Assembly (NCBI RefSeq): GCF_000143415.4
Contig: NW_003314261.1
Coordinates: 4,752,691-4,816,690, forward strand
Source: Selaginella moellendorffii
Lineage: Eukaryota > Streptophyta > Lycopodiopsida > Selaginellales > Selaginellaceae
Reading direction: 5' to 3'
DNA length: 64,000 bases
Each line of letters begins with the position of its first letter. The first letter of the stretch is position 1. The notes below the pieces were generated by a model. That model was given only the letters and a program-made list of their open reading frames with translations, was not told the origin of the DNA and made no database searches. Made by a program: the position numbers and the translations under genes. Positions 42,601 through 51,493 of this stretch are shown here, piece by piece.

Positions 42601-44676
42601 TCACTCCTGCTTGGAAAGCCATTCTGCCCTCCATTCCAAAGGGGATATCAAGACGTGATCGACTTTCCAGCCACATTCTTGCATCTACAATGAAAGAGAA
42701 TAAGAAACGATTGTGATGATTTACTGCTTACCATGGCATAGAGCTTGTTAAAGTTCTCTCCCATCCATTTGGAGCACAGATCTTCGTCCGCGCTCTTGTG
42801 CTTGAGAAGAAGAGCGTGAGTGTAGGCACGCAAGTAATCCTTGGACGTTGCTGTGTGGTGTAGAACCACCTGGATGGAATTTCTTTGGCAGACTAGTAGA
42901 TACTTTCCTGCAGATCAAAAGTTACTTCAAACTAAAACAAACTATGGGCGCACCTGTTCCGTATCTCTCGATAGCCGAAGAACACGCCTCCCACCTGTGC
43001 AATGTAAAATCACCTCTTTGCAACGCTACAAGGATATCCAAAACTCGTTACCTTCCATCCCCGCACAAGGACGAGATTTTCGCACCAAAGATAATGCCAC
43101 TTCTGGACGTGAAAGGTCTCGGTAGGGCGCTCTCCTGGGCCGATGCTTCTTCCGGGGAAGGAGCTGCGACGACACAAAGAAAGAAAACACTGAGCATTGA
43201 CGAATATATATCCTCGCGCACCTTTTCCATCTTTGAGAAAACTTTGTAGAACAATCGCCATTCTTTCAGCGTTGATGCTTGTAAGGCACAGAGCACACAC
43301 CGCCTTGTAGTTCGCTGCGGACAGAGAGTCCATAAGAGCGCGTATTTTTCGTTGCGTGGAGAGCACTTACCATACATGTGGAACGCTGTGAGTGACATGA
43401 AAGAGGTCCACATTAAAAAAATGTTGTTTGCAGTCAATCGCGCAAGAAACATCCCCACGATCATCCCGACGAGCGTTGCTGCGGTCTCTTGGCTTCCTTC
43501 CTGCTCAAAGAAACTTCGAGTTTTAGGCCGAGATATGCTTAGATATCACGAGTTACCTTTGCGGAAACGTCGGCAGCATTTTGCTTCCTGGCGAAGTGTT
43601 GCGTCAGAGCGGCTCTCGTAGCTCCACCGGCCACACCAGCTGATTCAAACGCAGAACTTTAATCCTGGAGTCGACATCGTTAGAGGCGGTTTTCATTCTT
43701 ACTCACTGCTCTTGCGGCGCTCCCTAGGCAAAGAAAGAACATGAAAGCCCTGGGAAACAAAGGAGAAACCAGGTCCATGAGCATTCCTGTGTTTTTTGCT
43801 TTTAGAAATCATGTGAATGGAAAAGCTGGCCGGTTTAAGTTAGAGAAGCTCCTTACCTATGTCGTTCATGAAGTCAGCAGCGAGACGCCACTGCTTGGCT
43901 CGATTGTCCAGATTAGAGCCCTGCAAAAACAGCCAGTTCATAAAATAGAGTAAAAGAGTGAGTCTACTCACTTGGTATAGAGTGAACACTATGCCTCCCA
44001 CCATCCCAGTTAGATCGCGCAAAAACCACTGCCAGTTTAAAACAATCAGAATTTGCAAAGCAAGGAAGAAACAAAGATCCAAGTACCTGAAACGTTGCCC
44101 CTATCGCAGTTGCTGTCGCAGCTCCAACTCCAATGCCACTGAGAAGAGCCTGAAAAATCCGTGTAAGAACTCGATTCATACATTTCGTCCAAGCGATCAC
44201 CTGAGTGGATAGCATGCTTCGTATGTAAGTTGACAGACCCTGGGAAGAAAATCCACACAAACAATGTAAAAAACTCCATGAATCCAGTGAAGAAAAGCAA
44301 TACCTGTAGCGTGTCCCAGGTCTGAAAGGCCAAGTAATCCGAGCTCACGCTGCTTGGATAGCCCTGCAAGAGAGAAAAAAAAGAAACTAATTCTTTACAA
44401 TGGAAGGATCGTCAAATCGGGAAATGTGACCTCTGGCAAAAACGCGAGCACGATCCAAGTCCACGGAGCAATCCTCCTCGTCTTCTCCCTGCGAAAGCCA
44501 AGCTTAGATTCTAGATTCTCGAGATTTTAAGCTAAGAATGCGCTCGATCGATTACCTCCGGACGCGAATCTGGGAGGATTTGGATGCGCTGCCATCGCTG
44601 CCGCTGTTGCTGCGTTGGAGGATCGTGGCAGTGCGCTCTCCACCATGGCCCGCCCGGCACTCGACGACCAACGCCA
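42601..44676 (-). CDS. RUS3: ROOT UV-B SENSITIVE 3-like protein (DUF647)
   Basis: ATG 44676 (MALVVECRAGHGGERTATIL), a multi-exon minus-strand gene ending SPLEWRAEWLSKQE at 42601. DUF647/RUS proteins act in UV-B sensing and early seedling growth with vitamin B6-linked functions; the biochemistry is unclear. Family blocks: FLPEGYPSSVSSDYLAFQTW, GLSTYIRSMLSTQALLSGIG, ATFQWFLRDLTGMVGGIVFT, YQGSNLDNRAKQWRLAADFM, ATRAALTQHFARKQNAADVS, KEGSQETAATLVGMIVGMFL and YANYKAVCALCLTSINAERM. The order and wording match RUS3 best from memory. Several helices are hydrophobic. It is head-to-head with the p24 gene, 81 nt between start codons. Confidence 0.87.
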
Positions 44677-44757
44677 TTTCTTCTCCTCCTTCCATAACGA
44701 GGAGCTCTGTTTTTAGGTCTACCAAAAGCCCTAATTTTCAGTGGCGTGGTCGCGGCT

Positions 44758-45859
44758 ATGGCGGGGTTTCTTCGTTCGATGATCCAGGTGCTGCCGATCT
44801 TCTTCTTCCTCGTACTCCAGCACTCCCAGGCCATTCGATTCGACATCGCCCCAGCTGGGACCAAGTGCGTCTCGGAGGATCTGCAGACGAACACTCTGGT
44901 TCTCGCGAATTACCACATCGTCAAGGCGGATCTCCCGCACGGTAGCAATCCCAAGATCAACGCAAGGGTATGGATCGATTCTCTCCTGTTAGCTCTGGTT
45001 TGTGTTGTTGACCCCGTCATGCAAGGCTTCCAGCGATTTCTCTCTTGCTTTTCCTGGACAGATTTCTTGAGTGTTTCTTCTGTTCTTTGTGCTTTGTTTG
45101 GCTTGGAATTTTTTCTTGGATGGAGAGAATAACTTCGGTTTTCTTACTCCCATTTTTTTGATTTGGTTTGGAATTTTTTTGGATGGTATGAAGCTTGTCG
45201 TGCTCTAACTTTTCTCCTCAAGATCTTCATGGAAATCTTGAGGTTCTCTTGGTTTATCTTCGTGTTGTCTAAAGTTCTAACTTTTGGTTTGCATTTTCTT
45301 CTCTCAGTTAACTTCTCCCTATGGTACAACTTTACACTTCGCGGAGAACAAAGACGAAGGCCAGTTTGGCTTCACGACGACCGAGGCCGGGAACTACATG
45401 GCTTGCTTCTGGATGCATTCCCACGCCGACAATGTCCCAGCAAGCATCGAGCTCGACTGGAAGTTTGGAGTCGCAGCGAAAGATTGGGCCAGCATCGCCA
45501 AGAAAGAAAAACTCGAGGTAAATGCTCGGCTGCGCTGTGTTTCTCCTCCTCACTAAGACCAACAACAACAGGGACTGGAGCTGGAACTTCGGAGGCTCGA
45601 AGACGTCGTTGATTCGATCCGGGAGGAGATGTACTACCTGCGAGACAAGTAATCCCTTCTTTCGTTCTTTCAGAGCTGGGTGATCTCACAACGTCGAGCT
45701 GTGAATCCTTGCAGGGAAGCCGAGATGCGCGGCGTGAACGAGACTACGAACGCTCGAGTGGCATGGTTTAGCATCATGTCGCTCTTCCTGTGCCTCATGG
45801 TAGCGGCGTGGCAGCTATGGCACCTCAAATCCTACTTCGAGAGGAAAAAAATCCTCTAG
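44758..45859 (+). CDS. p24-delta cargo receptor (EMP24/GP25L/p24 family)
   Basis: Four exons, 44758-44967, 45308-45517, 45572-45648 and 45715-45859; 213 aa. p24 proteins cycle between ER and Golgi in COPI and COPII vesicles. The signal peptide [20 protein letters not shown] is followed by the GOLD domain starting [20 protein letters not shown], with the second Cys in [12 protein letters not shown] coiled coil ([20 protein letters not shown]) precedes a membrane span ([20 protein letters not shown]) and the tail [11 protein letters not shown] with aromatic and dilysine sorting signals, characteristic of the delta subfamily. Exon joins are clean and the total length matches the family. Confidence 0.95.
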
Positions 45860-45980
45860 ACAAATTTTGTGTGTAAGAACAAAAGCTCCTTCCATTCTGT
45901 GTAACACTTTTTTCGGCTTTAACCCCTTTTTAAGCTACTTGTTTTTAGGGTTCTTAGATTTAGGGTGCTTCGCCTTGGAT

Positions 45981-47537
45981 TTAGGGTTCTTGGTGGATTT
46001 CTTCTTCCTCTAGGCGGTGTTGGATCAGTTGTCTCGGCCTCCATCCCACGACGCGGTGGTCGATTGGAATGCTATTCGCTCTACACACCCGCGCGAGAGC
46101 ATCGTAGGCCCATGGCGATGGCTCCAGCCGGTCGGATTCCACCATGGCCACGTACGCCGCCATGGCCTCCCGCCACCGATTCCCCGCCGCCAGCGCTTCC
46201 ACCAGCTTGTTATACGTGATGGAATTGGGCTCGATCCCCGCCGCCTCGAGCCTGCGCATCCACTCCACCGCCCCCGCCGCGTCGCCGCCGCGCGCGCACA
46301 CCGTGATGATGGCATTGTAGCTCGCCAGCCCCATGGCGACTCCTTGCGATTGCATCTCCTCCACGATCCTGGGAATGGCGGCGGCGGCGCCACCGCCGGC
46401 CTTGCCGTGCGCCGCGATGAGCGTCGTGTAGATCGATTCGATCGGCCTCACGCCGCTCCTCCGCATGCTCTCCAGGACCAGCTCCATGTCCCGGATCGAG
46501 ACCAATCGCCCCTTCTCGATCGAACTGAGCAGCGATCCAAAGGATCGCGCGTCGGGCGCGTGGCCCGCCCGGATCATCCGCGCGAAGAGCTCCAGCGTCT
46601 CTTTGCTCCGCCCGGCGCGAGCGCACGCCACCATCGCTACGTCCCACGCCTCCTTCCCGGGCTCTAGCCCCTTGTCCTCCATCTTGCCCAGGAGCATCAA
46701 GCTCCACCTCCACGAGTTCTTCTTCCTCTTGGCGGCGCGGAGGAGGAAGGAGAATTGCTCGCGGATGAGCTTGCGGGTGAGATCGTTGGGCGGGCAGCCC
46801 GCCTCCGCCATGGTCTCGAAGATCTCCAGCGCCGCCCACCACTTGCCGTGCTCGCCCAGGGCCTGGATGCTGTGGTTGCACAGCGCGGTGGTGAGCATCC
46901 GGCGGCGGCGCATGAAGGCGTAGAGCGCGCGGAGGAGGACGTGATCGTTGGCGGCGCCGCCGCATTGGAGGAGTAAGCGGCGGCACTGGAACTTGGAGAT
47001 TGGGAGGCGCGCGTACTGCATCTTGAGGAAGAGCTTCTCGAGAACGTAGCGGTTCTCGCCGCCTGCCAATCCGCTGGCCAGCGCCGCCAGGCAGAGCTCC
47101 AGCACCGCCACGCCCATCTCCTCGATCGAATTCCACGTCTCGGCGGGTGGAGGAGGCGCCAACCCTCGATCACTGCCGTCTGGAGGGATCCCTGTGGATT
47201 CGACGCCCAGGAATTGCTGGCGCGCGCGCCAGTAGAGCTTGAGCGCGCTCTTGGCATCGCTGCTTCTCTGGATGAGATTTCTGTACGCTGGTAGATCCAA
47301 TTCCTTCTCTGCTGGATCATCGCGATCCAGATGCCCGAGCTCAAGAACCCTAGGCAGCGAAAATCCCCGGGGATGATGGTGATGATCACAGATGTCCGGC
47401 GGCGCTGGCTGTCCGCATTGGAGAGACAGTACCTGGGCGGTGCTGGCGGTGGAGGAGACAAGGGTGGTGGTGGCGGCGCTGGGCTTGGTGTGCGCCGCCG
47501 CCCACAATGTCGCGCAGGGGCAGGCCAGCACCCTCAT
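45981..47537 (-). CDS. P-class pentatricopeptide repeat protein
   Basis: Intronless, 518 aa from ATG 47537 (MRVLACPCATLWAAAHTKPS, transit-like). PPR proteins bind organellar RNA one base per repeat. Repeats include CNHSIQALGEHGKWWAALEI, WDVAMVACARAGRSKETLEL, YTTLIAAHGKAGGG, SYNAIITVCARGGDAAGAVE and TYNKLVEALAAGNRWREAMA, each followed by the typical x-G-x-x-P/D turn (for example EAAGIEPNS). The last part WAYDALARVCRANSIPIDHR ends the repeat tract; no E, DYW or SMR domain follows, so it is P-class. Target RNA and organelle are unknown. It diverges from the SABATH gene with 124 nt between start codons. Confidence 0.9.
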   Translation of the reverse strand: MRVLACPCATLWAAAHTKPSAATTTLVSSTASTAQVLSLQCGQPAPPDICDHHHHPRGFSLPRVLELGHLDRDDPAEKELDLPAYRNLIQRSSDAKSALKLYWRARQQFLGVESTGIPPDGSDRGLAPPPPAETWNSIEEMGVAVLELCLAALASGLAGGENRYVLEKLFLKMQYARLPISKFQCRRLLLQCGGAANDHVLLRALYAFMRRRRMLTTALCNHSIQALGEHGKWWAALEIFETMAEAGCPPNDLTRKLIREQFSFLLRAAKRKKNSWRWSLMLLGKMEDKGLEPGKEAWDVAMVACARAGRSKETLELFARMIRAGHAPDARSFGSLLSSIEKGRLVSIRDMELVLESMRRSGVRPIESIYTTLIAAHGKAGGGAAAAIPRIVEEMQSQGVAMGLASYNAIITVCARGGDAAGAVEWMRRLEAAGIEPNSITYNKLVEALAAGNRWREAMAAYVAMVESDRLEPSPWAYDALARVCRANSIPIDHRVVGWRPRQLIQHRLEEEEIHQEP

Positions 47538-47661
47538 CCCAAACGAATGAATTCGCCCATCGCAAACCCTAGCATCTTTCCCGCGCACTAAACCTTGTTA
47601 TTTACTCTAATCTAGTGCCGGGAGAATTTGACGGCTATGATTGGCAATCTAGCCCACCGCG

Positions 47662-48419
47662 ATGGAAGGCGGCTCTGGAAAGGATAGCTACCATCGCAAT
47701 TCCGGTCTTCAGGCCCAAGGATTCAGCAGCGTCCACGCCGCAATCGAGCAAGCCATCGCGAGCAGTGCTCCCCTCTTCCTCGATTCCTCCTTGGATGTGA
47801 TTCGAATTGCCGACTTGGGATGTTCCCACGGCTCCAACACGATCCAGGCCTTGGACTTCGTGGCCCGAGAGATAATCCGGCTGCGAGAGCAAGTGGGCGA
47901 TCGAAAACCTCTGGAGATCCAGGCCATCTTCTCGGATCTGGCAATCAATGACTTCAACACTCTCTTCGCTCTAGTCCGACATCCCCAAGGTGAGCCATAC
48001 TTCTTTAGTGGGGTTCCCGGGTCGTTCTATGGCAGGCTCTTTCCTCGTTCCTCTATCCACTTTGCAATGACGAGCTACGCACTGCATTACCTCTCCAAGG
48101 TCAGTTCTCGCCCAATCGACCTCTCTAAACAGGCTCAAACCTCTGCGCATAGATTCCAGAGTCGATCACGGACAAGAATTCGCCAGCCTGGAACAGAGAC
48201 AGCATGTTTGTCTCCAGATCCTCGCCACCCGCGGCAATCGAAGCCTTTGCCCAGCAAGCCAGCGACGATCTCTCCATCTTCCTCCATAGCCGGGCCCAAG
48301 AATTAGTCACCGGAGGCATCCTCCTCTTGATGTTTCCCATAAGACTCTCCCACGAGCTCAACGAGGCCGATTTCCCCTTCCAATCATTGTGGAAGGATCT
48401 CATCCAAGAGGTAAAGAGC

Positions 48420-48502
<83 letters not shown>

Positions 48503-48876
48503 GTGTAGTCAACACATATGCTGACCCGGTCAACGGTGGACAGGGGCTTGTGAGCCAGGAAAGCTTGGATACTTTCAATTTCCCTGCGTATCTTCGCAGT
48601 GGGGACGAGGTCAGGTCATCACTGGGATCAGTGGACCAGCAATTCACTGTCATTCACTCGGAAAATCTCAAGTTTCCTTGGCTGGATCCAAAATCTTCAA
48701 GCTATGCTGCCACGGCAACCAAGTATTGGAAGGCGGTGTCCAAGCCCTTCATCGAGAAGCACATTGGCAACCAGGAAGTGGTGGAGCTCATGTATGAGCG
48801 AATGCCATCCAAGGTCACAGTGTCGTCTCCTTCTGGAGAGCTGGATATCGTCTTGCTTGTTCTCGTCAAGAAGTAA
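47662..48876 (+). CDS. SABATH-family carboxyl methyltransferase
   Basis: Three exons, ATG 47662 (MEGGSGKDSYHRNSGLQAQG). SABATH enzymes transfer a methyl group from S-adenosylmethionine to small carboxylic acids such as salicylate, jasmonate or IAA. Motifs: SAM-binding IRIADLGCSHGSNTIQAL, IFSDLAINDFNTLFALV, SFYGRLFPRSSIHFAMTSYA with LHYLSK, then IPESITDKNSPAWNR after intron 1, GGILLLMFPIRLSHE, and in the last exon FNFPAYLRSGDEVRSSLG and MYERMPSKV. Intron 2 (about 48411-48541) is filled by a CT-rich microsatellite. The substrate cannot be told without active-site modelling. A 2OG-oxygenase-like pseudogene starts right after the stop. Confidence 0.93.
48422..48505. repeat. CT/GT microsatellite inside SABATH intron 2
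   Basis: Runs of CTCTCTCT interrupted by single GT units over about 80 nt. It makes up most of the intron and forms an extreme pyrimidine tract before the acceptor. Confidence 0.9.
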
Positions 48877-48889
48877 TATTTGGAGGATG

Positions 48890-49345
48890 ACACTGTCTAT
48901 TGGGAAGCGCTTTCACGATCAATGTGCAGTGCTTCCCATGCCATGCGCTCTGGCAGTGGAAGGCATTGCTGGCAGGCTCTCCCACTGGACTGTGAGAGTA
49001 GCCAAGCTCAAGGATGTCTCACAGTCGGCAACATTTGGCATTTTTAAGAGACCCTTCTAGAAAACAGCATTTGCCAGGCCTAGGAATTGGATCCCTCCAA
49101 AATCTCCTTCGATGACAATCCCAAGTTTCTGGCCAAGACAGGGCATTTCAAGTTCACAGGGACATGGAGAACAAAGATGGCACCACCCAAACAAGCTATA
49201 GCAACACTGTCCAGCACTTGGGCTGCTCCAAGGCTTTTAACTTCCAATCCAGTAGTGGTTACTTCTATACCACATGCAGATACAAGCTTGATGATGCCTG
49301 GTGTTTAGTTCGGTGAGGAAAAATACTAGGTTCTTGGGCATGTTT
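48890..49345 (+). pseudogene. 2OG-Fe(II) oxygenase-like gene fragment, plus-strand copy
   Basis: Aligns with the reverse complement of 50830-51480. Both share the 26-nt block beginning CCATGCGCTCTGGCAGTGG (plus-strand copy at about 48939) and, near 49220, GCTGCTCCAAGGCTTTTAAC followed by TTCCAATCCAGTAGTGG. Reading frames are broken throughout. Family assignment comes from the better preserved inverted copy. Confidence 0.75.
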
Positions 49346-49479
49346 AATTTTGTCAACTCAAGCTTGTTTTATATATCTTTTAAGACATGAGGCATTTGAA
49401 CCAAAGCACTAGACTTATAACCATATATAGCCATGAATAAAGACATGCTAATTATTAAGCATTACATTAGAGCAAAGCT

Positions 49480-50720
49480 AAATATTTCTCCTATACTCCT
49501 CATCAAATCAAGTTTTCCATAAAAGACCTCAACACTAAAAGCTAATTTATGTGTTATGTTTGCCCATTGAATTGTTGACGCTCACCACTATTGATATTTA
49601 GCTTAGTCTCTAATTTCTTAGAAACCATTTGCCAAAAATTCAATATAAATTTGGGATCTTGATCACTTATAATGTCATCTAGTAAACTATAAAGACTAAA
49701 TAATTGTCATCTTTACTAGAAAGAAGCAAACCATTTTCATCAAACAATCCCATTTCCTTGAAAAGTCTTAAGAAAATTAGTGATAAAGTCTATTAAGATA
49801 TTATCCCACTTATTCTCAAGTACACATAAAAAATGAAGCTAACAAGCTTCTAATGACTACTTAGTAGGTCAAATAACCATGTATATACTACTTTATTCTA
49901 GGCTAAAAGAAATGCCTCTTCACAAATATATATGTTCTTAGTATTCCTAAATGTCTAGCACTTAACACATCATGACATTCAACCAAAATTCATTTGATAA
50001 GTTTGTCAACACATAAAACCAACACATTTCTCTTCTTCACCAAGATTTTATTTTGTATCTCAAATGATGTAAATTTTAATCTATAGAGGCATCCTTTGAT
50101 AGAACTTTGATGCAAATATCAATGATAAATAAAGGAGTCAAAGTCATTCAACTCCTTAAGCTTATCTAATAGATCATTGGATAGCTTCAAATAAGATAAA
50201 ATTTATTATCCTAAATAATGCATTAGCCACTTTATTGTCACCTCTATATTTGTACTGGATCTTAATAAATATTTTTTGTAAGAACTCTTGCTAACAAGTA
50301 AAGTAGCCTTAAGAATCCTTTTGACAATTAAAATATTAAAGAGATTGATAGTTTGAATCCACATAGAAGTTTGGTCTATATAAATATTATCATTATTCCT
50401 TCACAATAGTAATTATAACATATAACTCTTTGTCTTGAGTGGGGCAATTTCATTGTGTGGAATCAAATTTATGGCTCATATATGCAAAAAGATGCCCAAT
50501 TTAGCCCCAATAATAAAATCACTTCACTCACATCTGTTTCAACCACAAAAAATTCTTCAATACATAAGCAAAGACATAATACTACTTTAACCATTAAAAT
50601 ACCACTTGACACCTCATTCCAACCATGAATATTAATATATTTTGATCATTAAAAACCTCCAACCATACCAAGGAAATTATGGAAATTATGCACTATCAAA
50701 AGTATAAGCCAATCAATCAT
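49480..50720 (-). mobile_element. Degenerate Ty3/gypsy retrotransposon pol region
   Basis: Minus-strand translation with many stops gives, from high to low coordinate: RNase H block FFVVETDVSEVIL (about 50510-50555), integrase zinc-binding region ARHLGILRTYIFVKRHFF (about 49915-49990), core WDNI..DFI (about 49780-49815) and SDQDPKFILNFWQMVSKKLE (about 49620-49680), then the NSGERQQFNGQT equivalent of HPQTDGQT. This RNaseH-integrase order is the chromodomain-gypsy type. No LTRs were identified and the DNA is very AT-rich, consistent with old methylated sequence. Confidence 0.75.
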
Positions 50721-50749
50721 GACTTAGATCTTTCAAACTTGGTGAGCAT

Positions 50750-51480
50750 GCAGAGATGAAGCTTCAGGAAATCACGAAGATCAGCCACCACACCTTGAGC
50801 CCAGCAAAGCGCAAGCTCTTGCTCGAGTACTTGTGGCAGAGCGGGATCACCATCTTTGCCTAAGGCCCTCGCTGCAGTTAGCCCCTTCTTGCATCAATGA
50901 CTGGACGTGCGGCAGTGCCGATGTGAAGAAGGCGTCATCCACGCCCAAGAAGCTGGTGTTCTTCCTCACCAAGCTAAACACCAGGCACAGCCTTGTCAAG
51001 ATTGTGCTTGCAGTCGCAGAAGAAGGTGGTGTAGAAGTAGCCGCTACTGGATTGGAAGTCGAAAGCCTTGGAGCAGCGCAAGTGCTACCGCCATGGCCCG
51101 TCTGGGTGGGGAGCTGGATGACCATGGTCGCAAACGACCCACTTTCCTTCTCCGCGTCGCTGTGAAGCTTGGAATGCCCACCTTGCTCGTATAGCACCAT
51201 CTCGTAGAGGGGCACGCCCGATGCGCGTCCATTCCCATGCTTGAGAGCGCGGCGGCAGCTACGGTCCTGGCGAGGAACTCGGGACAGTCGGGGAAGGAAA
51301 TGTGGGATGGAAGGAGCGTATGCTCTCCAGCGCCAATACCGCCCTGAGCTTGGCAAGATTCTCGCGTGAGAGTGGGAGCTGGATGGCGCCACCTGCGATG
51401 CCTTCCACTGCCAGAGCGCATGGCGCCCCACATCGATCTCCCCTCCAGCGGCGAAAGGGCTCTCCCAGAGCGCCGCCTGG
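50750..51480 (-). pseudogene. 2OG-Fe(II) oxygenase-like pseudogene, minus-strand copy
   Basis: Blocks in three frames: CALAVEGIAGGAIQLPLSRE with NLAKLRAVLALESIRS; ISFPDCPEFLARTVAAAALS; then the core LYEQGGHSKLHSDAEKESGS with FATMVIQLPTQTGHGG, which resembles the His-x-Asp iron site of plant P4H-like proteins (YEKGxHFKPHRDTEK); then LVRKNTSFLGVDDAF; and MVIPLCHKYSSKSLRFAGLK. In the iron site, HFKPHRD has become HSKLHSD. At least two frameshifts and no complete ORF make it a pseudogene. It abuts the 3' end of the S-repeat PPR gene. Confidence 0.7.
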
Positions 51481-51493
51481 AGAAGCTCTTTCT

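Noticed and set aside
46017-47461. Several open frames on both strands across the PPR gene at 45981-47537
   Set aside because: PPR repeats are readable in only one frame; the others are GC-rich shadows of low complexity.
48422-48505. CT-rich repeat considered as a possible array
   Set aside because: It is a simple microsatellite inside an intron; there are no spacers and no CRISPR-like structure, and the host is a plant.
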